Both the position numbers and the translations under genes were made by a program. Of a stretch of DNA of 64,000 nucleotides, positions 45,801-55,228 are shown one piece after another. This DNA comes from CAYRHJ01 sp964424105 (GTDB taxonomy: Bacteria; Planctomycetota; Phycisphaerae; UBA1845): positions 32,790 through 96,789 of the forward strand of contig CAYRHJ010000019.1 in the NCBI GenBank assembly GCA_964424105.1, written 5' to 3'. Under the pieces are notes generated by a model. The model was given only the letters and a program-made list of their open reading frames with translations, did no database searches and was not told the DNA's origin. Positions within the stretch are counted from its first letter, which is position 1. Every line of letters starts with the position of its first letter.

Positions 45801-45917
45801 CCACCACGCCGCGTTCCAGAACGGTGGCTCCGCCGATCGGGCTCGTTCCAGGATTTCCTGGCCCAGTTCAAGACATCGGGATTCAAATGAAACGGGTCCG
45901 CTCACGCGTGAATCCAT
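42894..45917 (-). CDS. putA: Bifunctional proline dehydrogenase / L-glutamate gamma-semialdehyde dehydrogenase
   Basis: Oxidises proline to glutamate in two steps; 1007 residues. The N-terminal FAD proline dehydrogenase barrel (about 60-460) shows VNISIKLTALSARFDAID, INVDMESYAYRDLT and RLVKGAYWDVE. The C-terminal ALDH module (about 510-1000) shows VVAEMGGKNAIIVDDD and the catalytic Cys in SGQKCTSCSRVI, and ends KMSGHGAKAGGPEYLHCF. No ribbon-helix-helix DNA-binding domain, so not the autoregulatory PutA of enterics. It starts 9 bases after the addA stop and overlaps the ABC gene by one base. Confidence 0.96.
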   Translation of the reverse strand: MDSRVSGPVSFESRCLELGQEILERARSAEPPFWNAAWWQQRALDMSLHYEALKVQLFRFIDVLPVLRDDQEIARHLREYLDPDRMDMPSPARLLMGYGCSDSRHAKFVAGLTRRAARMMAESFIAGSNADEAIGSIYGFRGNRMAFTLDVLGEYTSNDSQADRYQQTYLDLIGSLCPVAKTWPVVSVIDECVTGPMPRVNISIKLTALSARFDAIDAERSMESVCRRLRPILRRARELGAFINVDMESYAYRDLTLELFTRLFMEDEFRDMTDVGIVVQAYLRDGEQDFDRLLDWVRRRENGMAVRLVKGAYWDVETTMATQNNSPSPVWLQKWESDACYERIARKMLMNHALVRPAFASHNVRSLAAVMTMADDMGLTPGHYEVQMLHGMGNPLKQAIVEMGQCLRVYTPYGEMVAGMGYLIRRLLENTANDSFLRQSYRVRDIGPLLANPAVARPPSLPPRRLQSDGFEEDSWMSEFRNEPIISFVRKEDRAKFASAIAFIRGELGQEYPLWIDGVAVRTDEWFDSVNPASPNEVIGRAALATTADADRAVAAAQRALKDWRCVEARVRADYLHKTADVLRKRRFELAAWMTLEAGKPWREADADVAEAIDYLDYYAYHATHLAARPHRRDLPGESNHLTYEPKGVCVVLAPWSFPLALLTNMTAAALAAGNTVVIKPASATPVIAAKLCGVLHELGVPPGVVNLIMGPGASIGRHLVRHAGVQLVAFTGSRDVGTEIIRVAPDASPSQRHIKMVVAEMGGKNAIIVDDDADLDEAVGGVVKSAFGYSGQKCTSCSRVIVMDSVYDDFCGRLTETSRTLPIGPAEDPGTVVGPLIDLDSVERVKSYVEIGRREGKILLDRSHDGPSDGGFYVGPIVIADVDRNATIAQEEIFGPLLSVMRAADFDEAICIANDTRYALTGGLYSRSPKNIEKCKRDFLVGNLYINRKITGSRVDIEPFGGLKMSGHGAKAGGPEYLHCFCDARTITEHTLRHGLASAQEVQTTT

Positions 45918-45926
45918 GGACGAATA

Positions 45927-48900
45927 CTACGGCTCTCGGTTTGAACGTGGAGCCATTTCAACAATTCTACGGGGATTCAGAAACACCAAGTGACACCTTC
46001 GGACCGGTTTCTGAAACATCGGCGCCACCGACGCGGCGTACAGTTGGATCTGCCGCTCGTACAACTGTGCATGGGCAGCCACGTCCCCCGCCTCAACCCG
46101 GTCGGTCTTGAAATCGATGATCTCAATCCCATCGCCCGCGGACAGCACACCGTCAACCACTCCCCTGACCAGCACACGTTCATCATACCCTGCCTCCAGC
46201 GTGTCATCGAAAAACGACGCCGGTTGCCCGGACACGAACATGAATTCGCGTCGATATTCATCAGCCGCTTGCGCGATGCTCTTGGCCAAGGGAGTTTGCA
46301 GCAGCCACACGATGGAATCGAGTTCCACCGACAAAACATCCTCGCAGGACAACACGCCCATTCCGACCAGTCGATCGATCTCCTCCTGAACCGCTTGAAT
46401 ACTCGCCTCTGTGCCGAATTCCAAATGTTGCAACAATTCGTGAGTCGCCGTGCCGCGACGTCTTCCAACTTCGGGATCGTGCTCGCCGGAAAAATCGACG
46501 CCCTGCCGACGACGAACCGGCAGCGGCGCCCGATCCTCCGCTTCCCGTTGCGATTCGCTGGCTGCCACCACCGCCCGGATGCTCGACGCCGCCAGGTATG
46601 CATAGTCAAAATGAATCCGCTTAATCACGTCTTCAATTTCCGATGAACTCTCCTCAACACCGCCCTCCTCTCGCGTTGTTGGCTGTAGTTCGGCGATGGC
46701 CTGAAATCGCTGACGTGTCGCCCTGTCGTCAAGCTTCTCCCCTCGCCAACCCTGCATGTCAGCCAATCGGTGAAAGTGGACGTGGAACAGCGCTCGGCCA
46801 TCCATTTCTGCCGGATCAATCGCCACGGCCCCTCGCGGCATCCCCGGCAGCGCGCACGCCAACCAATCGAATACGTGTCTCGCCGTCGCGATCGACAGCG
46901 AACTAGGCCAACGCGGAGATTCCGGTTGACCCAACGCCCCATCCGCACCCAACGGCCCACCCGCACTCAACAGGTCCACGTCGCTCAGCGGCCCACTCCC
47001 CACCAACACCAGACGTTCCCGCGCCCGCGTCATGGCCACATACAAAATGCGCAACTCCTCGGCCCGCGTCGCGCGTTCGATATTCTGCGCCGCCAAGTGA
47101 TGCGTCGCCGACGGATATTCAATCATCTTTTCTCGATCAACGACTTTCATCCCCATGCCGGCGTCACGATCCAGGATGATCCTGCCTCTTGCGTCGCGCA
47201 AATTGAATCGCCGCCCCAAATCAGCCACGTAGACAACAGGAAATTCCAGTCCCTTGCTCGCGTGGATCGACATGATGCGGACCGCGTCGGACGGCGCTCC
47301 ACCGGCATCCGCCACGCCCGGATCGTCGTCTCGGGCCGCCATCGCATCGATGAAACGTAGAAATCGATGCAGACCCTGTTGCTTGAAATCACCGAACGGA
47401 CGAGCCAGCTCCAGAAACCGCAGAATGTTCGCACGACGCCGCTCGCCGCCCGGCAAACCCGCAACATAGGCAAAATACCCCGAGCGCTCGATGCAATTCC
47501 ACAACGCCTGTGACCAAGGCCCATCACGAAACAGCCGCCTTCGAGATCGCAATCGACGCATGGCCTTCGACAATCTGGCACGCAACTCTACATCCGCACC
47601 TTCGCGCTCATAACGCAACGCATTGAGATGAAACGCGCTCTGCGAATTCAACTGTTGAATATCATGCAGATCGTCATCGCTCAGCCGGCTCCCCAATATG
47701 GGCGACCGCAATACAGCAGCCAGCGGAATATCCTGCTGCACATTGTCCAGCACTTCTAACAGTGACCGAATATCGCGAATCTCCAGCGATTCAAACAGTC
47801 GCCCTCGTCCGATCGCCGACGTCGGCACGCCATGCCGCTCCAATGCACGTGCCAACAACGCCGCCGTATGAGCCTGCGACCTCAGCAATACGACAATGTC
47901 CGACCACTGCACCGCCCGCCCGTCCTCCACTTGGCTGCCATTCCCACGCATGCGATGAATATCACTGGCAATGACGTACGCTTCACGCTCGATTGCGGTC
48001 CATTCCGCCGGATCGTCCGGATCCACAAATACACCGTCACCAACCCCGTCGTCCCCGCCCTCGCTCTCCTCCTCGTCGCCCTGTTCATGCCGCCAACCAA
48101 ATGCAGCATCACGCTCCAACCAATGGATATCCACAACCGGGCCGTCACTGCCGTCACTGCCGTCACTGAACAGACCCCCGGATTGCAGTTGGGCCGTCTC
48201 GTCGTAGGCAATCTCCCCCACTTCTTCCCGCATCAGCAAACGAAACAGTGCATTCGCGGCATGCAATATCGCGGGCCGGCTCCGAAAATTCTCACTCAAA
48301 TGGATCTGTGTCCCTCGACTTTCGTCTTCCCCGCACTTTCTCCACCGCTCCTGAAACACCCGAGGCTCCGCAAGTCGAAAACGGTAAATGCTCTGCTTCA
48401 AGTCGCCGACGACGAACAGGTTGGCCGCTCGATCCCCATCATCCTCGCGACTGATCCGCTGCAACAGATCCGCCTGCAATCGATTGACATCCTGAAACTC
48501 ATCCACCAATACATGTGCGAATCGCGACTGCATTGACGTTCGAATGTCTTCCTGCAATATGAGCCGGTGCGCCAGACGTTCCTGATCCGCAAAATCAATC
48601 ACGTTGATTCGCCGCTTCTCCAATTCATACCCCTGCCGAAAATCTCGCACCAGACATTCCATCGACTTCCAGTATCGCCCCACCCGCTCCAAACCCTCCC
48701 GAAGCTCCTGCCACTGAAATCGAACGAAGCGCTCGCGTACATGCGACTTGAACCGATCCTGACACTGCTTGAATCGACGGCTCGCCGATTCATACAACTC
48801 CGCCTGTCCTTTCGGAATGCGCGGCGCGCCCAGTCGGTACGCATCCATTTCCGACCATACCTGATCCACGATCGACGTCGGCCATCCACCATCACAATCG

Positions 48901-49709
48901 GCACCCGCTGCCTCCACAAGTTGCGCGTGCCATTCCAACAGTCGGCTGCGATGTTCCACCAGGGCAGTCGCGTACGCGCCCCCAAATTCCATATTCGATA
49001 GGGCGTGCGCTTGAACACTTGCGTCTTCAACATGCAGCGCAATTTCAGCCACCAGCGCCCCGGCGTATTCTCCAATGACCGCATCCCGTTTTGCCGGCGC
49101 ATCGAAATCCTTCGCGCCCATCCAAGCCTGTGGATCGGGAACGGTGTCCAATAGGTCCGACACCGCCAACACCTGCCTGGCAATTTCCGTATCCCGTCCC
49201 AGTCCATACGCGTCCACCAAATCTCGAAAATGCTGACCCGTTTCATCATCCCGCGCGTAGCGCTCCGACATCACCGCGCCAAGCACGTCCGACTTCAACC
49301 CCCCCGCCTCCGAAGCCGACAAAACCAGCGCATCAGGGTCGATCATCGCACGATCGAATCGCTGCCGAATCAGCCACAGACAAAACGCATGAATCGTGCA
49401 GATGTGGGCGTCGTTCACCAGCGTCACTTGAGCCACAAGGTAGTCATCACGCGGTCGTCGCGACAATCGATCACCCAGGCGATCGCGAATGCGCGTCCGC
49501 ATTTCCCGCGCCGCCGCCTCCGTGAACGTCACCACCAACAAGTCCTTCACCGGGCAGCGATACCTCGCCGGCGCATCACACACCAGGTACGCACAACGCT
49601 CCGCCAGAACCGCCGTCTTGCCCGAACCCGCAGCCGCCGACACGCCCACGCTCCTGCCCGTAGCCTCGATGGCCGCTCGCTGATGCGGTGTCCAGGCAAT
49701 ATCGGTCAC
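45927..49709 (-). CDS. addA: ATP-dependent helicase/nuclease subunit A (AddA-like)
   Basis: Motor and nuclease subunit of the AddAB double-strand-break repair complex (RecBCD equivalent); 1260 residues. SF1 motifs: Walker A SAAAGSGKT (24-32), VTFTEAAAREMRTRI, VDEFQDVNRLQADLLQ (motif II), IHLSENFRSRP, IMSIHASKGLEFPVVYVAD and LYVAMTRARERLVLVG. The RecB-type nuclease motif EIIDFKTDRVEAGD is near the C-terminus. GTG 49709 follows GGGGGAG and overlaps the addB stop by four bases. Confidence 0.95.
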   Translation of the reverse strand: MTDIAWTPHQRAAIEATGRSVGVSAAAGSGKTAVLAERCAYLVCDAPARYRCPVKDLLVVTFTEAAAREMRTRIRDRLGDRLSRRPRDDYLVAQVTLVNDAHICTIHAFCLWLIRQRFDRAMIDPDALVLSASEAGGLKSDVLGAVMSERYARDDETGQHFRDLVDAYGLGRDTEIARQVLAVSDLLDTVPDPQAWMGAKDFDAPAKRDAVIGEYAGALVAEIALHVEDASVQAHALSNMEFGGAYATALVEHRSRLLEWHAQLVEAAGADCDGGWPTSIVDQVWSEMDAYRLGAPRIPKGQAELYESASRRFKQCQDRFKSHVRERFVRFQWQELREGLERVGRYWKSMECLVRDFRQGYELEKRRINVIDFADQERLAHRLILQEDIRTSMQSRFAHVLVDEFQDVNRLQADLLQRISREDDGDRAANLFVVGDLKQSIYRFRLAEPRVFQERWRKCGEDESRGTQIHLSENFRSRPAILHAANALFRLLMREEVGEIAYDETAQLQSGGLFSDGSDGSDGPVVDIHWLERDAAFGWRHEQGDEEESEGGDDGVGDGVFVDPDDPAEWTAIEREAYVIASDIHRMRGNGSQVEDGRAVQWSDIVVLLRSQAHTAALLARALERHGVPTSAIGRGRLFESLEIRDIRSLLEVLDNVQQDIPLAAVLRSPILGSRLSDDDLHDIQQLNSQSAFHLNALRYEREGADVELRARLSKAMRRLRSRRRLFRDGPWSQALWNCIERSGYFAYVAGLPGGERRRANILRFLELARPFGDFKQQGLHRFLRFIDAMAARDDDPGVADAGGAPSDAVRIMSIHASKGLEFPVVYVADLGRRFNLRDARGRIILDRDAGMGMKVVDREKMIEYPSATHHLAAQNIERATRAEELRILYVAMTRARERLVLVGSGPLSDVDLLSAGGPLGADGALGQPESPRWPSSLSIATARHVFDWLACALPGMPRGAVAIDPAEMDGRALFHVHFHRLADMQGWRGEKLDDRATRQRFQAIAELQPTTREEGGVEESSSEIEDVIKRIHFDYAYLAASSIRAVVAASESQREAEDRAPLPVRRRQGVDFSGEHDPEVGRRRGTATHELLQHLEFGTEASIQAVQEEIDRLVGMGVLSCEDVLSVELDSIVWLLQTPLAKSIAQAADEYRREFMFVSGQPASFFDDTLEAGYDERVLVRGVVDGVLSAGDGIEIIDFKTDRVEAGDVAAHAQLYERQIQLYAASVAPMFQKPVRRCHLVFLNPRRIVEMAPRSNREP

Positions 49710-52700
49710 GCATCTCCCCCATCGCTCGCCAGCCAGATCCGTTCGAGAATCTCACCGCGCTGAAACGTGTCGAGACGACGAACACGAGTCATTCCGCTGT
49801 CAAATCGGCATACCGCGGCATACGAACACCACGAGCATGGCGAAAACCCGCGCAACCGATACGGTTCCACCACGATGTCCCCCGCCAGTATCCGGTCACA
49901 ATGTTCGCCAAGTTTGCGACGCGTGTGATCAAGCACCGCCTCAAATTCCGCTTCCTGCACCGCGTCTGACCGATCCAAATGGCCCAGCGTGCCGTCCTTT
50001 TTCCGATAGATCGCGAAATACGGCGACCAGCCCGATGCGTCGGGGTCGGATTCGAAATCAATCAAGTGCGTCTCTCGCATGAACCCCCGAGGTCGATGGG
50101 TTCGCAACACGACGTCGTCGCCTTCCTTAAAATCACCCGGATGACGCACGTTCTTGTATTGCTCCCCCAGGCTGACGAAGAACGCTCCGACCGGCTTGAT
50201 GGTCCGGCCCGCCAACGTTCGACCATGGGCCGACAACACCAACAAATACCCCATCAATTGCAGCGACAAGCCATGAAAAACCTGCGACAAATCCAATCGC
50301 TTGTCGCGCGTCTGCTTGTAATCAATGACGATGCCCAACACTTCATCCGTCAATTCAGCCAGGTCCACACGATCGATAATCCCTCGCAGCAGTACATGCC
50401 GCCCCGCCGGCGTGACCAATGCCAACGCCGGTAATGAATCATCGCCCGAAAATCCAAATTTAAGCTCCGCCGCACGGGCACGAAATCGACCGGCTTGGTG
50501 GACCCGCCTCTGAACCGACAACACCTCCGCCAATTGTCCGCGACTCCGCGACAAAAGATACCGATCACGGGCCTGCGACAGTTCATCCGTCAGCGCCATC
50601 GCACTCGTGACACTCTGCAAACTGTCCACCAGCACCGATCGCAGACCGGCCTCGTCCAGATCATTCAGCGACTCGTTGCGGCTCGTCAAATCGTGAATCA
50701 ACCGCTCCATCACCGCATGATGAATCGTCCCCACGTCCCGATCCGTCAACGACGCCGTTTCACGCTCCTGCAATCCCAATCGATAACGCACATGGTGCTT
50801 GAACGGGCATTCCGCATACGTCTCCAACTGCGACACGCTCGCGGAAAACGGTTGCTTCGCAGTCCCCGCAGGCAACCCCGAATGGATCTTGGCCGGCTGC
50901 TCCGCCACCAACGATTGCAACACCGATCCTAATGCCGATCGGATTTCCGGATCATCAACGGCGCGTCGATACAGCCCATTCCAAACCGCGCCGCGTTGAA
51001 TGTCTGATTCATCTTGCGATTCACTCCGCCGAAATTCGAAGGCCAATTGTCCCGCAAGATCGCGCGCCGTGTGAATGGCCCACGTTTCTCCCGACGCCAA
51101 ACGGTTAGCGACGCGTGACACCTTCACTCCGCCCGATGCCCGACCCAACGCCTCCACAAACGGCGACGGTGGCAGCGGCTTGCCGGAGTCGTCCGTAGCC
51201 GAATACGTCACCACCAACGCCTCGCTAGGCCTCGTGCACGCCACGTAAAACAGCGAAGCCTCATCCATCAATCGACTGGCCCGCGTCGGACCCAGCGATA
51301 CGCCCTGCGATTCCAACAGCGCCCGATCATCGTCATTCAATATCACGTCTTCACCAGCCATCCATGGAAACACCCCGTCATTCACGCCCATGACGATGGC
51401 CAACTTGATGTCCGGATGACGACTACGCTCCACAGACCCGATCAATATCTGATCCAGCATGGGAGGTGCCAACCCCAGCGTCATCTGCGCCAACCCCGCG
51501 TCAACAATAGCCTGCAATTCGCCCCCGCTGATGCGCTCCCCGCCCATAGCCGTGCCCAAATCATCTATCAATCGCTCAACATCACGGCGGCATTGACGAT
51601 GCTCCTCCGCCCCATCCAGATTCCCATCATCCTCCGCTTCGTCAGCCCAGCGCTCCACTTGGTTCCACGCCCCCAAACCATCCAGCACCGCACGGATGGC
51701 AGCCGACCACGATTCCCCATCCAATACCGAATCGCGCCCGAAAGTCGACGCCCACCCATCGACGTCCCGCAAGAACAATTCTCTCGCCCGCAGGATCCGC
51801 TCCATGTCCCATCGCGGGGCAGCGCGAACGTTATCCCTGGCCCGCGGCGGCAGTTTCCATTCACCGTCCACCCACATCGACCGACCCCCAACGCCGACGG
51901 CCAACAAGTAATTTTCCAGCGCATCGCCGTCATCGTCGTTCAACGACAGCAGGCCGCACTTCAATAAAACCCGGGCCGATTCGAGCGAATAATCTTCGAC
52001 CATGATCCCGCAAAGGGACCGCAGCAGCTCGACCAGCGGGTGATGAGCAACGGACCTGCGGCGATCAATGAAAAACGGCACGCCCCGCGATCGCAACGCT
52101 TGACTGAGCAACGATTCGTACGATTCCATTTGCCGCACAATAATGGCAATATCTCGATAACGAAGCGGCTGATCTTTCCGCTGCACCGCCATCCCAATAC
52201 GGCTGACCGCCCATTCAACCTCCGTCCGTCGATCCGCCGCCTCGATCAACTCGATGTCACCTTCCGCCGATTCTAACACCGCCGGTTCCGTGTCAAACAG
52301 GCACCGTTCCATCGCCGCCAACCGCGGACGACCGGCAAATCGAGCCGACCGCCCCGTCAACTTCAACGGTGACTCAATCGCCACGCCGCGCTCCGAAAAC
52401 AGTTGGACCAATTGCCCGATGGTGTGCGCCGTTCGTGAAAACAATTCAGAAGATGTTCGACCGGCACGCCCGTCCACGGCAGCCGGATCGATGAGCATCG
52501 CGATGTCCACGTGCCCAACCATCGTCGCCAGGTCACACAACGTCAGTCGTTCAAGTCGCGAAAATCCCGCAAACCCATCCACCCATACCAACGCCCCGCG
52601 AATCCATTCACAACGACCCAATTCCCGCCGTGCCGCCTCGAGATACTGAGCCGGATCAAACCACCGCTCCCCCAGCGCCTGTAAATAGGCCTCGTAAATC

Positions 52701-53188
52701 AATCGCAAATCGTGCAGCTTCGCCGCGTGCATCGCATCACCGCGATCGCCATCCGCGGAAATCGAAAGCTCCTCCGGTCCCACCGCCTCCTCGATCAATT
52801 CCGATAGCGTCATCCCCAGCCGCTGCAAGAACCCATACCGATCCGTCATTCGCCGGTAAAATCGCAGCCCATCCGCGTGCTGTATCATCAGCCGCCGCAG
52901 CACCATCGTTCGAGCCGCCGGCGACAGCGCTTCCCGTTCGACCGCCCCACGACCTTCCAACACGCGAAAGGCCAGCCGGCGAAAACTCAGCACCTCCGCA
53001 CGATGGATGGAACTGATCTCGCCTTCGCAAACCAGCGATCGTTCGAATTGCAGGCTGGCCTGCTCCGGAACCAACGCCATCAGTTTCGGACCCACCAGAG
53101 GCCGGGCGAGGAGCTCCTCGCGTATCGACCCTAGACAATGGGCCGTCTTGCCCGCCCCAGCACGTCCCATCACAAATCGTACCGTCAT
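49706..53188 (-). CDS. addB: ATP-dependent helicase/nuclease subunit B (AddB-like)
   Basis: Partner of AddA; about 1160 residues. N-terminal P-loop GRAGAGKT (8-15). The C-terminal PD-(D/E)xK nuclease has IVIDYKQTRDKRLDLSQVFH then LSLQLMGYLLV. Iron-sulfur-type cysteines flank it: YAECPFKHHVRYRLG upstream and CSWCSYAAVCRFDSG downstream, the four-Cys pattern of AddB. ATG 53188 (MTVRFVMGRAG) is preferred; a TTG at 53224 is also open. First gene of the five-gene unit. Confidence 0.93.
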   Translation of the reverse strand: MTVRFVMGRAGAGKTAHCLGSIREELLARPLVGPKLMALVPEQASLQFERSLVCEGEISSIHRAEVLSFRRLAFRVLEGRGAVEREALSPAARTMVLRRLMIQHADGLRFYRRMTDRYGFLQRLGMTLSELIEEAVGPEELSISADGDRGDAMHAAKLHDLRLIYEAYLQALGERWFDPAQYLEAARRELGRCEWIRGALVWVDGFAGFSRLERLTLCDLATMVGHVDIAMLIDPAAVDGRAGRTSSELFSRTAHTIGQLVQLFSERGVAIESPLKLTGRSARFAGRPRLAAMERCLFDTEPAVLESAEGDIELIEAADRRTEVEWAVSRIGMAVQRKDQPLRYRDIAIIVRQMESYESLLSQALRSRGVPFFIDRRRSVAHHPLVELLRSLCGIMVEDYSLESARVLLKCGLLSLNDDDGDALENYLLAVGVGGRSMWVDGEWKLPPRARDNVRAAPRWDMERILRARELFLRDVDGWASTFGRDSVLDGESWSAAIRAVLDGLGAWNQVERWADEAEDDGNLDGAEEHRQCRRDVERLIDDLGTAMGGERISGGELQAIVDAGLAQMTLGLAPPMLDQILIGSVERSRHPDIKLAIVMGVNDGVFPWMAGEDVILNDDDRALLESQGVSLGPTRASRLMDEASLFYVACTRPSEALVVTYSATDDSGKPLPPSPFVEALGRASGGVKVSRVANRLASGETWAIHTARDLAGQLAFEFRRSESQDESDIQRGAVWNGLYRRAVDDPEIRSALGSVLQSLVAEQPAKIHSGLPAGTAKQPFSASVSQLETYAECPFKHHVRYRLGLQERETASLTDRDVGTIHHAVMERLIHDLTSRNESLNDLDEAGLRSVLVDSLQSVTSAMALTDELSQARDRYLLSRSRGQLAEVLSVQRRVHQAGRFRARAAELKFGFSGDDSLPALALVTPAGRHVLLRGIIDRVDLAELTDEVLGIVIDYKQTRDKRLDLSQVFHGLSLQLMGYLLVLSAHGRTLAGRTIKPVGAFFVSLGEQYKNVRHPGDFKEGDDVVLRTHRPRGFMRETHLIDFESDPDASGWSPYFAIYRKKDGTLGHLDRSDAVQEAEFEAVLDHTRRKLGEHCDRILAGDIVVEPYRLRGFSPCSWCSYAAVCRFDSGMTRVRRLDTFQRGEILERIWLASDGGDA

Positions 53189-53272
53189 AACGTGCGTGAT
53201 ATGCCCGGTTCGTTGGCCGGTCAACGGCCTAACCAGCCTGGTGTATCATTGACGTCCGAAGGGCCTAATAAT

Positions 53273-53340
53273 CATTGACGCCTGAATGGTGTAATAGAGT
53301 TCATCCGTTCTTGCCGTAGAATCGTCACCCCGGCGAACGC
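53273..53340 (+). repeat. Dispersed repeat family C, copy 2
   Basis: cattgacgcctgaatggtgt aatagagttcatccgttctt gccgtagaatcgtcaccccg, then into family A. Matches 24469-24546 (reverse) and 54131-54208. Confidence 0.8.
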
Positions 53341-53343
53341 ATC

Positions 53344-53474
53344 GGTGGCCCACCTCCTTTGGAGGTGGGGGAGTCGATGATTACAGCGTATAGTCCAATG
53401 TCGCGTGTCTTGTAAACGTGTGGACCGCCGATCGGTGCGGATTCATCCTGTCAATCCTGTAAATCCTGTCAATT
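53344..53474 (+). repeat. Dispersed palindromic element, copy 3, with 131-bp extended repeat
   Basis: Starts ggtggcccacctcctttgga and ends aatcctgtcaatt. It aligns without gaps to 60323-60453 with about 115 of 131 identical positions by hand count. Confidence 0.88.
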
Positions 53475-53733
53475 CTCGCCCGATGCCCGCCGTTCGGAAA
53501 ACTCCGAGCACGCAACCCAACTCCGGGTTCATCATCCCCAACCCCGCCTATTAACAGAGCCGCGATCAAGTCTTTTGCGAGCCGCGAGCGCACAGCGAGC
53601 GGTCCCCCGCGGTGCGCACTCAACTGCCAAATCTCCGCCGCAAAGTTTGAATCAGCCCCCCTCGTTTGCATCGACCGCCTTGCGGCCTTATGCTGACCAC
53701 CGAACCAATACGGATCAGCACACGGAGACACCC

Positions 53734-54114
53734 ATGCCCAAAATCCTGATCGTGGACGACAATCAACAAAACCTGGAATTACTGGAAGTCTATCTGGAAG
53801 ATTTGAATGCCGTCAGCGTGCGCACTGCCTCGGACGGCATGGAAGCGATGAAGATCATCGCATCCGATCCGCCCGACCTCGTCCTTCTCGATATCATGAT
53901 GCCCAGAATGAGCGGCTTTGAAGTGTGCAAGCAGATCAAGAGCCATCCCAAAACCCGCGACATTCTCGTCATCATGGTGACCGCACTCAACGAAACGGGC
54001 GACATCGAACGGGCCACCGAATGCGGCGCCGACGACTATCTCAGCAAGCCCATCGACCGAAAAGCCCTCGTCAACCTGATCCAGACGCTATTGGCCGGCC
54101 GCGTCAGCGGATAA
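53734..54114 (+). CDS. Single-domain response regulator (receiver only)
   Basis: 126 residues, CheY-like. Acidic pair D8-D9, phospho-acceptor D53 (VLLDIMMP), T83 (MVTAL) and K105 (YLSKPID) are all in place. No output domain. ATG 53734 has GGAG about 6 bases before it; the frame is open far upstream through repeat DNA and was not extended. No histidine kinase is adjacent, and the gene sits between two family C repeat copies. Confidence 0.93.
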   Translation: MPKILIVDDNQQNLELLEVYLEDLNAVSVRTASDGMEAMKIIASDPPDLVLLDIMMPRMSGFEVCKQIKSHPKTRDILVIMVTALNETGDIERATECGADDYLSKPIDRKALVNLIQTLLAGRVSG

Positions 54115-54412
54115 CGCCGCGAACGATCTCTATTGACGTTTGAATGGTGTTATCAAGTTGATCCGCCCTTCCCCTCGAACCGTCACACCGGCGAACGCCG
54201 GGGTCCAGTTCATGAGGCGACTTTCACCCGCCTCTTAACAGAGCCGCGACCGTGAGGGAGCGGAATCTTGCCACTTAACGAGCCGCGAGCGCAAAGCGAG
54301 CGGTCTTTCTTCTTCTCTTTCCGAGCCGCGACCGTGAGGGAGCGGTCTTTCTTCGAATGGCAAAGAGCTCGAACCGCTGCGCTCGACCTCCAAACGGCTT
54401 TTGAAAAACGTT
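54115..54412. repeat. Gap with family C copy 3 and three gagccgcga...gcgg units
   Basis: 54131-54208 is a family C copy. Then gagccgcgaccgtgagggag cgg units follow at 54241-54263, 54280-54305 (variant gagcgcaaagcgagcggtc) and 54323-54348. No gene. Confidence 0.85.
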
Positions 54413-55228
54413 CTAATGCAGGTCCACGTCGTTGATCCCGTTCAGATCGTAGTCTCTCGCCAGCCGTTCGCGAAAACTGTTCCGTTCCCAGTGAGCGCTC
54501 AAATCCTGAAACAGAAGATTCGTCCCACCGTAATGTCGGTCACTGATTCGATTTCCGTTGTGCCCCGCCGAGCCAGCCGTGTTCGCCTCGCCCGCGTCAA
54601 TGTAGCTCGTATCGAAACGCTCCGAAAATTCGTTGCTGTCCATGATCAACGGCATGCGCGGCAAAATTTGCGTCCGCGACGCCGCCAACCGCGGATTCAA
54701 AATCGAACCCTGAAGATCATATCGACCGTTCGCATCCAGACCGTACGTCCCCATCAGCCACGAGGGCAGATAAACTCGATAATGACCGCTGTGCCGCGCA
54801 TGAACGGAGCTGGCCTTGCATCGAAAGTAGGGCTGCCAGCGATCCGGCTCCATGTTGCGTTGCACGGGCAGCGAATGAACTTCCACCTTCGTCGGGTCAA
54901 ACACGCGCTCCTTATAAATGTACTGATACACAATCTCCGTCCAACCGTACTCCAATTCCGGAAAACCGATCGGTTCAGGTTCCCACAGACTCGGCGGCAT
55001 CAGATCATGATTCTCGTTTTCGTACGCCGCCAATGCATTAGCCATATCTTTCAGCCGCGCCAGGCAATGAACCCCCTTCGATTGGTCACGCGCTCGGCTC
55101 AGCGAAGGCATCAGTATCGAAATCAGCAGCGAAATGATCGCCACCACCACGAGCAATTCGATCAACGTGAACCCCGCCACGCGGCTTGATCCGTTCGAAA
55201 CGCCGCCATCCCCGCCCGACCGGTTCAT
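54413..55228 (-). CDS. Type II pseudopilin-like protein (prepilin-type N-terminal cleavage/methylation)
   Basis: 271 residues from ATG 55228 (an ATG at 55315 is also open). The leader ends SRVAG-FTLIELLVVVAII, the prepilin peptidase site followed by the N-methylated Phe and the hydrophobic helix SLLISILMPSLSRAR. The C-terminal domain is planctomycete-type; DRHYGGTNLLFQD is a weak variant of the H-x9-DG ending. Likely processed by a prepilin peptidase and used in a pseudopilus or secreted structure. It diverges from metF. Confidence 0.88.
   Translation of the reverse strand: MNRSGGDGGVSNGSSRVAGFTLIELLVVVAIISLLISILMPSLSRARDQSKGVHCLARLKDMANALAAYENENHDLMPPSLWEPEPIGFPELEYGWTEIVYQYIYKERVFDPTKVEVHSLPVQRNMEPDRWQPYFRCKASSVHARHSGHYRVYLPSWLMGTYGLDANGRYDLQGSILNPRLAASRTQILPRMPLIMDSNEFSERFDTSYIDAGEANTAGSAGHNGNRISDRHYGGTNLLFQDLSAHWERNSFRERLARDYDLNGINDVDLH

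Larger units (their letters stand above)
53189..53733. repeat. Repeat-dense gap between addB and the response regulator
   Basis: Holds family C copy 2 (53273-53340), the palindromic family A element with its full 131-bp extension (53344-53474, including tgtcaatcctgtaaatcctg), and a gagccgcgagcgcacagcga-type unit (about 53576-53606). These lie between the addB start and the response regulator start; the latter has GGAG at 6 bases before its ATG. Confidence 0.85.
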
